Origin: Desulfobacteraceae bacterium
Lineage (GTDB): Bacteria; Desulfobacterota; Desulfobacteria; Desulfobacterales; SURF-15
Length of the DNA stretch: 21,280 nucleotides
Assembly (NCBI GenBank): GCA_003599475.1
Contig: QZKK01000070.1
Span: 1 to 21,280, forward strand
Direction of reading: 5' to 3'
Made by a program: the position numbers and the translations under genes. Below, piece after piece: positions 8,429 to 15,383 of this stretch. The stretch's first letter is position 1; the number at the start of each line of letters is the position of its first letter. The notes below the pieces were generated by a model, which was not told the DNA's origin, ran no database searches, and worked only from the letters and a program-made list of their open reading frames with translations.

Positions 8429-8895
8429 CTCATCCCCCGAAATGAAGGCAAAATTCCCGGATGCCCCAGGGAGAGTGCGGCCTTGTTGATCGCGAATCGC
8501 AGATCGTCGGGTTTAAACGGTTTGGCGATAAAGTCGAAGGCTCCCTTCTGGAGGGCTTCGCGGGCCACCTCGACGGTCGCATACCCGGTAATGACGATCA
8601 CCTTCGCCTTTTTTTTCCGGTTCTTGATAAATTCCAGCAGTTGAATCCCGCTGAACTCCTCCATACGAACATCGGTTACGACGATATCGAAATCCATTTC
8701 CCCGAGCCGCTGCATCGCTTTTACAGGATCTTCGAAGATTTCAACATCCACGTCGAATTTTGACACAGCCTGTTTCAACCGCTTTCCCACGATCGGTTCA
8801 TCGTCCAGAATCAGGATCTTCAGCCGATTCCCCGCAGCGGAATCATGCAGGATGCCTCGGACCTCCTTCGATGTCCCCGTTAGATCCGACGCCAC
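8425..8895 (-). CDS. Stand-alone response regulator (REC only)
   Basis: A 156-aa single-domain receiver. The acidic pocket D31/D32, phospho-acceptor D75 (VVTDVRM), the Thr in VITGYA and the Lys in AKPFKP are all present, so it should be phosphorylatable. There is no output domain; it probably acts as a relay or by protein contact. The start is GTG at 8895, supported by AGGAGG just upstream. It couples to the sensor kinase downstream through an ATGA overlap. It is strikingly similar to the REC domain of the gene at 8945-9556, suggesting tandem duplication. Confidence 0.93.
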   Translation of the reverse strand: MASDLTGTSKEVRGILHDSAAGNRLKILILDDEPIVGKRLKQAVSKFDVDVEIFEDPVKAMQRLGEMDFDIVVTDVRMEEFSGIQLLEFIKNRKKKAKVIVITGYATVEVAREALQKGAFDFIAKPFKPDDLRFAINKAALSLGHPGILPSFRGMR

Positions 8896-8944
8896 AAGAT
8901 TTCCCCTCCTATCTACGATCCTCTTTCCGCAGATTCATTGTCTT

Positions 8945-9556
8945 CTACCCCAGAGCCGTACTCGGAATCTGCAATCCCATAGACAGCGCCGCTTTCTGGA
9001 TGGCAAGTCTCAGGTCGCTGATTTTAAACGGTTTCGCGATGAAATCGAATGCCCCCTTGACCAGCGCCTCGCGCGCATTCTCAACCGTCGCATACCCGGT
9101 GATGAAGATGACCTTCGTCTTCTCCGAGCGTGATTTCACATGTTCGAGCACCCGAATGCCATCCAGATTTTCCATCCTGAGATCCGTAACGACAATATCG
9201 AAGTCTCTTTCGTTGAATCTCCGCATGGCTTCCACGGGGTCCTCGAAAACCTCGACTTCGCAGCCGCACTTGAGCAGGGCCGGCTTCAAACGCCTCCCGA
9301 CGATCGGCTCGTCATCGACCACCATGACGATCAAATTCTCTTTCGATTCTTTTACGCAGGCTGCGGGCGAAATGGCAGGCCGCTCCTGCTCAAAGAATTC
9401 GAATGCCGGCGCCTGAGCACTTTTTTGTTCGAGCACGGCTTCCGCTTTCCCGGCGGTCTTTCCTCCGGCCAGATTCACCCCCATGGACGGCTCGCCGGCT
9501 TCCGCGTAAGTGATCACGGTCATCCAGTCCTGAAATCTTTTTCGAATGCTCTTCAT
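8945..9556 (-). CDS. Response regulator with unusual N-terminal extension
   Basis: A 203-aa protein: an N-terminal ~75-residue extension beginning MKSIRKRFQDWMTVITYAEAGEPSMG, a low-complexity Ala/Glu linker, then a complete REC domain (VVDDEPIVG, phospho-acceptor Asp in IVVTDLRM, FITGYATVENAREAL, AKPF). The REC domain is nearly colinear with that of the next gene (8425-8895). The first ~25 residues look like an amphipathic helix or peptide of their own and are not part of any domain I know. The ATG at 9556 is chosen for the AAAGGGGG site before it; an upstream in-frame start at 9589 lacks one. It lies 77 bases after the TauE/SafE stop, so probably in the same transcript. Confidence 0.88.
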   Translation of the reverse strand: MKSIRKRFQDWMTVITYAEAGEPSMGVNLAGGKTAGKAEAVLEQKSAQAPAFEFFEQERPAISPAACVKESKENLIVMVVDDEPIVGRRLKPALLKCGCEVEVFEDPVEAMRRFNERDFDIVVTDLRMENLDGIRVLEHVKSRSEKTKVIFITGYATVENAREALVKGAFDFIAKPFKISDLRLAIQKAALSMGLQIPSTALG

Positions 9557-9633
9557 GGTTGCCCCCTTTTGCCAAGAATTTGGAATCATTCGGATACGAA
9601 AAATCTCCTTGAGATCAGTGGATAGATGGCTCG

Positions 9634-10776
9634 CTACCCCGCTTGGCTGGGCATCTGGACCGGAATCTCCCCCCCGGGCGCCTCTTCCCGCGCAGATCGG
9701 AGTCTTTGCTGGATCTTGCGCCTCCGGCGATACGAAACGATGACATTATAGAGAATGATTCCGGTTCCCGCAATCCCGGCCACAAACAGCAGCACCTTGC
9801 TGCCGGAGTTGAGAAAAATGTCCCATCGGCTGTCCATGGAGATCCATTTAAGCTGCGAAAGATAGACGGGGACCGCGACGGCGCGGCTCAGCACGCACAA
9901 CAGGATCACCGTGCCGGTGACGATGCGAATCATGCTTTCCTTGACCACTTTGGTTCCATAGGCGCCGATAAAGACACCGAATAGCGATCCCAGGTAGAGG
10001 AGAACCATCAGGCGGATGTCGACAAAGCCCTGGAAGGCGTAATTGAGCGCACCGAAGGCCCCCATGTACATCGCAAGATAGAGCTCGGTTCCCGCTGCGA
10101 CCGCAGTCGGAACACCGAATACATAGATCATGCCGGGGACTCCGATAAACCCCCCCACACCGATGGTGCCGGCCAGATATCCGGTGGCAAGCCCGACCAC
10201 CATCAGAATCCATATCGAGACGCGCACGTCCGCAATCTGAAAATACACATACGGCGGGAGGTGAAGCCTGGCGATGAAGTCGGTAATCTTACGGGACGGT
10301 CCCTGATGGTCGGCATCCTTGTTTTTCGAACCCAGCGCATCCCGAAGCATGGAAACGGCCACCGCCGTGAGGATCAGAATAAAAACCATGCTGATGTAAA
10401 GATTGGAGGTTGCGCTTCCGCCGCCCTCGCCATGGCCTCCGCCTCCGGCTTCAAATAGAATGCTGTTGATCCAGACTGCGATCCGGATCCCGATAAAGGA
10501 GGTGAAGATCAGGAAGATCCCGAGACGTTTGTCGACATTGCCCAGTTCTCCATGTTTTTTCGACCCGACCATGGCCTTGCCGAACTTGTGCGTGATGTTG
10601 CTCCCGACCGCAACCACGCCAGGGATTCCCAGGTTCATCATCCCGGGCGTCATGAAGAATGCGCCCCCGCTTCCGATGAAGCCGCTGAGAACCCCCCCGA
10701 TAAAACCGAGAACGATCACTTGAAGCGCCGTTGAAAGGGTGAGCGCAATGAACATATCTCCAAAAACCGTCAGCAT
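9634..10776 (-). CDS. TauE/SafE family sulfite/organic-anion exporter
   Basis: A 380-aa integral membrane protein. Two inverted-repeat halves each carry the family's glycine-rich loop: GFIGGVLSGFIGSGGAFFMTP (about 24-44) and GLATGYLAGTIGVGGFIGVPG (about 195-215). I count 8 or more hydrophobic segments. The family exports sulfite, sulfoacetate and similar anions; the substrate here is not known. It is longer than the usual ~250 aa because of a loop near 110-122 rich in Gly and His (GGGGHGEGGGS), a second loop near 145-180 and a basic cytoplasmic tail after residue 349. The start has an AAGGAG site. In this group such exporters often sit beside Usp and REC genes, as here. Confidence 0.9.
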   Translation of the reverse strand: MLTVFGDMFIALTLSTALQVIVLGFIGGVLSGFIGSGGAFFMTPGMMNLGIPGVVAVGSNITHKFGKAMVGSKKHGELGNVDKRLGIFLIFTSFIGIRIAVWINSILFEAGGGGHGEGGGSATSNLYISMVFILILTAVAVSMLRDALGSKNKDADHQGPSRKITDFIARLHLPPYVYFQIADVRVSIWILMVVGLATGYLAGTIGVGGFIGVPGMIYVFGVPTAVAAGTELYLAMYMGAFGALNYAFQGFVDIRLMVLLYLGSLFGVFIGAYGTKVVKESMIRIVTGTVILLCVLSRAVAVPVYLSQLKWISMDSRWDIFLNSGSKVLLFVAGIAGTGIILYNVIVSYRRRRKIQQRLRSAREEAPGGEIPVQMPSQAG

Positions 10777-10806
10777 TCTTTGCTCCTTTCCGGGTTCGAC
10801 TTGGAG

Positions 10807-10834
10807 GTTTCAGTGTTCAGTGTTCAGGTTTCAG
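10807..10834. repeat. Heptad repeat block 3 (GTTTCAG/TGTTCAG)
   Basis: Four heptads: GTTTCAG, TGTTCAG, TGTTCAG, GTTTCAG. It lies upstream of the TauE/SafE start and in inverted orientation to block 4. Confidence 0.9.
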
Positions 10835-10864
10835 ACGCTCCCCCAGGGCCGAAAAACCCTACAC

Positions 10865-10910
10865 CTGAAACCGGACATCAGCCTGACACCTGAAACCTGA
10901 AACCTGAAAC
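10865..10910. repeat. Heptad repeat block 4 (CTGAAAC)
   Basis: Four regular heptads CTGACAC, CTGAAAC, CTGAAAC, CTGAAAC at 10883-10910, with a further CTGAAAC at 10865-10871. CTGAAAC is the reverse complement of GTTTCAG in block 3, so blocks 3 and 4 could pair across ~48 bases. The block ends 10 bases from the stop of the membrane cytidylate-kinase-like gene. Confidence 0.88.
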
Positions 10911-10920
10911 CCTCATTAAG

Positions 10921-12423
10921 TTACTCCATTCGGATCAGCTTCATCACCGATTTGGCTACATTTCCGTGCAGGTAGGCAAAAATCGGGCTGAAGAGGAAAA
11001 CGCCGGCCGAAGCGAGGATTTTAAATTTCAAATCTCCATTCGTCATGAAGCGGATGATCGGCTCCTGGTAGGTGAACACCAGAAAGAGAAGGAAGGCGAC
11101 CGCCCCGACATGCTCCATGATTCCAATAAAATCTCTCCGGCTGAACAGATACTGTGCCTTGAGCTCATCGGCATTTACCACAGGCGCACGGATATGCCCG
11201 CTCAAATAGCCGATCAACTGGCGTCCGAGTCTCAGCCTCGCCGAATGCCCTTTGTCGAGAAATACATCTCCAACGACGACCAGACTGTAGGGGACCGTGC
11301 GGTCGATCGATTTTACGATCTGCTCCCCTTCGCCGCAGATGACTCTTCCGCCGCCGGAGAGGCCCAGGCGGGCCAGTTCGTCTTGGGTCATTTTCATCCC
11401 CCGGTCCTCACAAACCAGCTCCCCCTCGTCCTCTTCGATCCCTCCTGAAATGGATGCGATTCGGGGCTCCGCCTCCGGATTTACAGATTCCCCCAGGCCG
11501 TTTTCGGGATCGCTTCCAGGCTTATATTGAAGGAGCTCGACAGCCGAATTCCACTTCGACGCGATTTCGGCCACCTGTGTAAAGGTCTCGGAGGATGCCT
11601 CGAAGGCCTCCTGGATCCAGAGGATGTTCGTGGAAGCCATCGTGGTCCGAACCTCGTGCAGGTCTTTCAGTGGAGAAAGAACCTCTCCGATGACGTTCTC
11701 CATTCCGGCATCCTGCGGAAGATAGGTAACGGTAACCAGGCCTTTGTCCGCCCTCACCTTGATATTGGCGTGGAAGGTGCGTTTGTCCCGGGCCAGCAGC
11801 AGGCGCGCCTGGGATGCGAGCATCAAGTCTTCGATGGCGCGTTTGGAGGCGGGCGTGAGCTGAAAATCCGGAAGCTGGGCGATATTGACGACCGCTGCGG
11901 CCGCATTGGCCGTGCTGATGCTTCCCAGATTCAGAACGACATCGTAATGTGACGGTTCCTCAGGAGAAATCCCGTACATCGATATGCCCCAGCGTTTTCG
12001 ATCCTCATCCACGGCTTCGATATATCGGCGGGCTTTTGCATGATTGAGGTTCAGCTTCTCCATCACATACTCGAGCCGTGCGCTTTCATCCTCGACGATG
12101 CGCACCTTTAAAACGTGACCGATGCCGGAAAAAAGCAGGTGCCCGGTACGGCCGCAGTAGACCAGCCCACCCTTCATGGCTGTCCGGCAAAGGGTCGAGG
12201 TGATGAAAGCCTTATAATATTCCCGCTCGAGCGCCAGCCGATCCGTAAATATCCGCGGCTTGATCACCGAAGTCTCCAGCTTTCCCACTTGTATCCCTTC
12301 CTTGATGGCCTCCTCCAGCAGCGCTTCCCTGCAGAGGATTGGGTACCCCAATTTCTGTGCGACCCCTTCGGCAAGCCGCTTCGATTCCTGAGCGATACCG
12401 CTTGAAATACAGATGATTTGCAT
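10921..12423 (-). CDS. Membrane-anchored cytidylate-kinase-like protein
   Basis: A 500-aa protein. Residues 1-215 match the cytidylate-kinase-like protein at 5126-5935 along their length (IICISSGIAQESKRLAEGVAQKLGY; EDRKRWGISMYGI; ASKRAIEDLMLASQ), and a BON-like segment follows (about 225-275). The P-loop region (SSGIAQESKR) has no Walker A lysine/glycine pattern, so kinase activity is doubtful. A unique middle part (about 300-428) includes ELVCEDRGMKMTQDEL and PYSLVVVGDVFLDKGHSARLRLGRQL; I do not recognise it. Two membrane helices end the protein (about 439-452 and 469-485), placing the domains in the cytoplasm. The ATG has a GCAGGAG site. Flanked by Usp and TauE/SafE genes, it may be a membrane signalling partner of the exporter; that is inference. 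Confidence 0.75.
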   Translation of the reverse strand: MQIICISSGIAQESKRLAEGVAQKLGYPILCREALLEEAIKEGIQVGKLETSVIKPRIFTDRLALEREYYKAFITSTLCRTAMKGGLVYCGRTGHLLFSGIGHVLKVRIVEDESARLEYVMEKLNLNHAKARRYIEAVDEDRKRWGISMYGISPEEPSHYDVVLNLGSISTANAAAAVVNIAQLPDFQLTPASKRAIEDLMLASQARLLLARDKRTFHANIKVRADKGLVTVTYLPQDAGMENVIGEVLSPLKDLHEVRTTMASTNILWIQEAFEASSETFTQVAEIASKWNSAVELLQYKPGSDPENGLGESVNPEAEPRIASISGGIEEDEGELVCEDRGMKMTQDELARLGLSGGGRVICGEGEQIVKSIDRTVPYSLVVVGDVFLDKGHSARLRLGRQLIGYLSGHIRAPVVNADELKAQYLFSRRDFIGIMEHVGAVAFLLFLVFTYQEPIIRFMTNGDLKFKILASAGVFLFSPIFAYLHGNVAKSVMKLIRME

Positions 12424-12453
12424 GGATCCACTCCTGCCTTTCTATTTGTGAGT

Positions 12454-12481
12454 GTTCAGCGTTCAGTGTTCAGCGTTCAGC
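12454..12481. repeat. Heptad repeat block 5 (GTTCAGY)
   Basis: Four tandem heptads GTTCAGC, GTTCAGT, GTTCAGC, GTTCAGC lie upstream of the 10921-12423 gene start. Confidence 0.92.
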
Positions 12482-12526
12482 GTTTCCCGCCCTGGCCCTG
12501 GCGGGATTCAGTGTTCAGTGTTCACG
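12480..12526. repeat. GC-rich hairpin module, copy 2, with three heptads
   Basis: GCGTTTCCCGC (12480-12490) opens a hairpin CCCGCC (12486-12491) / GGCGGG (12500-12505) with an 8-nt loop. Three heptads follow: ATTCAGT, GTTCAGT, GTTCACG (12506-12526). The last heptad provides the TGA stop of the Usp gene on the minus strand. Confidence 0.75.
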
Positions 12527-13010
12527 GTTTCGGGTGCAGTCCACCGTCTACCGTCCACCGCCTTCCGATCTTCTCAACTTCTTGACCCTTCCGCTTTCTC
12601 CTCGGGATAACGATGGGGCACTTCACCCTGCCTTTGACCTGAGCCAGCCAATGGGTACGATCCGTCATCGGATTCGCCTCCCCGCCCCACACCAGAATCT
12701 GAAAAGATGCCTCCGCCAGGTATTTGACCAGCTCGGACTGCGGATTACCGACTCGAACGGCCGTTTCCATTGCAAGGCCTGCGTCTTTCGAAGAATCGCA
12801 AAACTCTTTGAACAACGCACGCGCGCTGCCATCCAACATCGAGATGGACTCGACGACTCCCGTTGCATTCATTCCTTCGTTCGACGGGGCCGACAGGATA
12901 AGAAGCAGGGTCAGTTCCGAATTCAACCGTCGGGCAAGCGCAACGGAGTACCGCAGGGCGTCCTCGTACAGCTTTAAAGAATCGGAAAAGATCATTATTT
13001 TTTTTTCCAT
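12522..13010 (-). CDS. UspA-like universal stress protein with repeat-encoded tail
   Basis: A 162-aa Usp-fold protein: KKIMIFSDSLKLYEDALRYSVALARRLNSELTLLLIL at the start, VRVGNPQSELVKYLAEASFQILVWGG in the middle, and VKGRVKCPIVIPRRK at the end of the fold. The ATP-binding signature G-x2-G-x9-G-(S/T) is only partly kept (GGEANPMTDRTHWLAQVKG), so nucleotide binding is uncertain. About 17 extra residues after VIPRRKRKGQ are read from heptad block 6 and end in a stop from the next block. The ATG at 13010 fits the fold; a TTG at 13040 preceded by AAGGGAAA is an alternative adding 10 residues. It is probably the first gene of the Usp-kinase-like-exporter transcript. Confidence 0.82.
   Translation of the reverse strand: MEKKIMIFSDSLKLYEDALRYSVALARRLNSELTLLLILSAPSNEGMNATGVVESISMLDGSARALFKEFCDSSKDAGLAMETAVRVGNPQSELVKYLAEASFQILVWGGEANPMTDRTHWLAQVKGRVKCPIVIPRRKRKGQEVEKIGRRWTVDGGLHPKP
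12534..12561. repeat. Heptad repeat block 6 (GTGCAGT + CYACCGY)
   Basis: Heptads GTGCAGT, CCACCGT, CTACCGT, CCACCGC run in register. On the minus strand they encode the Usp C-terminal tail RWTVDGGLH. Confidence 0.88.
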
Positions 13011-13151
13011 GAAAAGATGCTTTCGCTCCGATCGATACAATTTCCCTTCGCAAGAAAGATGCCGGAAGCGAGGGTTCGAGATAAGGCTTTGAAATCAGGA
13101 CGTAATTTTAAAACGATAAGGGCGAGGATAGGTGAGGACGGTGATGCATTC

Positions 13152-13171
13152 TGCAACCGGAAAACCCGGTT
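13152..13171 (-). promoter_or_regulatory. Candidate -24/-12 (sigma54) site overlapping an inverted repeat
   Basis: The 233-base gap 13011-13243 contains a dyad AACCGG-AAAAC-CCGGTT (13155-13171). On the minus strand it includes a GG-N10-GC spacing with a perfect TTGCA -12 element (13152-13156) and a poor -24 element (only the GG matches). With a sigma54-dependent activator gene directly upstream this is worth noting, but the -24 box is weak. No gene is seen in the gap. Confidence 0.25.
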
Positions 13172-13243
13172 TAAATGAAACTAGCGGATTAGAAAGGAAA
13201 ATTCGGTGTGCCGCAAAATAAAACATCTATGGTGCACAATGCA

Positions 13244-14641
13244 TCATTCTTCATCGATTTCGTTTTTCTTGAGGTGGCGCCAAAGCGATGAACGGTCGAT
13301 GCCCAACAGCTCGGCAGCCTTGATTTTGTTGCGTCCGGTCTGATCGAGCACCCACTGAATGTACTTCTTCTGCATCTCACGCAGCGGGAGAATCGCCTGC
13401 TCCGGCCGGTCGAAAGAGAAAGCATCCAATTCGGAAAAATCGGGGGGCAGGTCTTTCAGTTGGATGATATCGGTCCGGGCCATCGCGACGGCATGCTCCA
13501 CGACGTTTTCGAGTTCCCGCACATTGCCGGGGAAGGCATTCTTCTTCAGCGCATGCACGACTTCTTCCGAAAAACCCGTAATTTTCCGGTTGGACCGCTT
13601 GACCGCACGATTCAGAAAAAAGTGGGCAAGAAGCGGGATGTCGCTCTTTCTTTCCCTGAGAGGCGGAATGGAGATGGAAACCACATTGAGTCGATAATAG
13701 AGATCCTGCCGGAACAACCCGGCTTGAACCGCCTGCTTCAAATCCTGGTTGGTGGCCGAGACGATTCGGATATCGATCGGAATCGGTTCATTGCCCCCGA
13801 CCCGGATCACTTCCTGCTTTTGAATCGCCCGGAGGAGCTTGACCTGCATGCTCTGCGGCATTTCACCGATCTCATCGAGAAACAGGGTGCCCCTGTCGGC
13901 GGCCTCAAGAAGTCCGGCTCTGGCGGTTGCGGCTCCGGTAAAGGCCCCTTTTTCGTGCCCGAAGAGCTCGTTTGCAAGCAGATCCTCCGCAAAGCCCCCG
14001 CAGTTTATGCCGAGCAACTTGTTATCCCGCCGTTTGCTGTAGAAGTGGACCATCGTTGCGGCAAGTTCTTTTCCCGTTCCGGACTCCCCGGTCAGAAGCA
14101 CGTTGCATTCAACCGCTGCCACCTTTTTGATCAGTGCCTCCACCTCGGCCATCCGACGGCTCTGGTGGATCAGCACCGGTTCGCTCGAAGTAGCACATAT
14201 TCCGGCTTCAAGCTCTCTTACCCGGTCGCGCAGCCTTTTCTTTTCCACGGCCTGGCGGACGAGGTGTACGACCTCCTCGGGCCGAAACGGCTTTTCCAGG
14301 TAGTGAAAAGCGCCTTTTTTGATCGCTTCGATGGCGGTTGGAATCGAGGCATAGCCGGTGATCAGAATCACCTCCACCTCCGGAAACCGGCTCTTTATTT
14401 CGGTGATGAGCTTAAGGCCGTCCATTTGCGCCATCACCAGGTCCGTGACGACCAGATCATGCGGTGCAATGGAAAGCCGATCGAGTGCCTGGCGTCCGCC
14501 GTCGACGCCGGAGACTTCGAAGCCATCCTTCTGCAAAAGCCGGCAAAGGTTCTTCCGGGAAACCGCATCGTCCTCCACGATCAGGATGCGACTCGGGCCA
14601 GCCGAACGATTCGTTATCGGATCTGAAAAAAGGGAGCTCAT
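13244..14641 (-). CDS. NtrC-family sigma54-dependent response regulator
   Basis: A 465-aa activator of sigma54 promoters. REC domain: D24/D25 and phospho-acceptor D67 (VVTDLVM), T95 and K117. AAA+ domain: Walker A GESGTGKE at 185-192, the sigma54-contacting GAFTGA at 232-237, Walker [10 protein letters not shown] and sensor motif. A Fis-type helix-turn-helix ends the protein ([22 protein letters not shown]). All functional motifs are intact. The ATG at 14641 overlaps the stop of the upstream short kinase-like gene (ATGA), which argues against the longer in-frame start at 14767. It is the likely output of the relay encoded by the three genes before it. Confidence 0.95.
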   Translation of the reverse strand: MSSLFSDPITNRSAGPSRILIVEDDAVSRKNLCRLLQKDGFEVSGVDGGRQALDRLSIAPHDLVVTDLVMAQMDGLKLITEIKSRFPEVEVILITGYASIPTAIEAIKKGAFHYLEKPFRPEEVVHLVRQAVEKKRLRDRVRELEAGICATSSEPVLIHQSRRMAEVEALIKKVAAVECNVLLTGESGTGKELAATMVHFYSKRRDNKLLGINCGGFAEDLLANELFGHEKGAFTGAATARAGLLEAADRGTLFLDEIGEMPQSMQVKLLRAIQKQEVIRVGGNEPIPIDIRIVSATNQDLKQAVQAGLFRQDLYYRLNVVSISIPPLRERKSDIPLLAHFFLNRAVKRSNRKITGFSEEVVHALKKNAFPGNVRELENVVEHAVAMARTDIIQLKDLPPDFSELDAFSFDRPEQAILPLREMQKKYIQWVLDQTGRNKIKAAELLGIDRSSLWRHLKKNEIDEE

Positions 14642-15333
14642 CGATTTTCTTCTACAGCGCCCCTTGAAGGGATCGTTCGGGGCAGATGAAGGACCATGCT
14701 TCCGGGCGCGTGATCCCTTTCCGCGGTTGCCCCGAGCTCGAAAAGGAGCGGTGCCAGCATCGTCCATTTCTCTTCCCCGGGAGCCGCAGCGGTCATTGCG
14801 GCAGGCTCGGCGGCGGTATCCGTGAAGCGGAAACGGATACGGGAGTTTCCATCTTCCACAGCCGGTTGAATATCGATCCGTCCTCCGGCGGTCAGGATGT
14901 CCAGACCGTATTCGATACAGATGAAAAGAACCATCTGGAGCATCACCGGGCGGCTTTCGATCGTAATCGCCTCCTCGGATTTCTGCACGGCAAGCGCTAC
15001 GTTTTTCAGCCTGGCGAAACGGTTGGTCAGCGCGGCAAGGTTTTCGAGGGTCTCGTTTAAACCGATCGATCGGACGGCATGGTCCGGGTCGTGGGCAAAC
15101 CGATTCAACCGGGTGGTGATCTCGACTCCCCGTTGAATCTGTTCCCGGATGGTTTCGATCGCCCGATGCATGCGCTCCGCATGGGGAAATGAGCTTTCCT
15201 TTGATATCTGGATCAGGTCCTCCATCAGGCCGCTTGACTCTCCGATGATTGCCAGCACGTTCTTCAACTCGTGCGTGACGCCCGCCGTGATTCTGCCGAA
15301 AAATGCGATCTCTCTGATGTTCGATTCTTCCAT
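14638..15333 (-). CDS. HisKA-domain protein with degenerate ATP-binding domain
   Basis: A 231-aa cytoplasmic protein without a sensor domain. The dimerisation/phospho-acceptor helix is intact (H21 in ITAGVTHELKNVLAII). The catalytic domain is decayed: the N-box region reads LQMVLFICIEYGLDIL with no Asn, the G1 motif DxGxG is replaced by DTAAEP, and there is no F box or GTGLGL; the end HAPGSMVLHLP keeps only the fold's last strand. It probably cannot bind ATP and may instead pass phosphate as an HPt-like protein, or act as a phosphatase or scaffold between its neighbours. A GGAG site lies 9 bases before the ATG. It sits between a REC gene and the sigma54 activator, coupled to the latter by ATGA. 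Confidence 0.82.
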   Translation of the reverse strand: MEESNIREIAFFGRITAGVTHELKNVLAIIGESSGLMEDLIQISKESSFPHAERMHRAIETIREQIQRGVEITTRLNRFAHDPDHAVRSIGLNETLENLAALTNRFARLKNVALAVQKSEEAITIESRPVMLQMVLFICIEYGLDILTAGGRIDIQPAVEDGNSRIRFRFTDTAAEPAAMTAAAPGEEKWTMLAPLLFELGATAERDHAPGSMVLHLPRTIPSRGAVEENR

Positions 15334-15355
15334 GATCCCGTTCTCCAGCTTTTCC

Positions 15356-15383
15356 GTTCAGTCCACCGTCTACCGTCTACCGC
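15356..15383. repeat. Heptad repeat block 7 (GTTCAGT + CYACCGY)
   Basis: Four heptads GTTCAGT, CCACCGT, CTACCGT, CTACCGC join both repeat families in one register. The TAG stop of the REC gene (15370-15372) falls inside the block. Confidence 0.9.

Noticed and set aside
12454..12561. CRISPR array suggested by regularly repeated short units.
   Set aside because: Units are 7 bp in direct tandem without spacers, and no cas genes are present.
13460..14626. 388-codon plus-strand frame antisense to the sigma54 activator.
   Set aside because: The minus-strand protein has all motifs of NtrC-type activators; the plus-strand translation has none.
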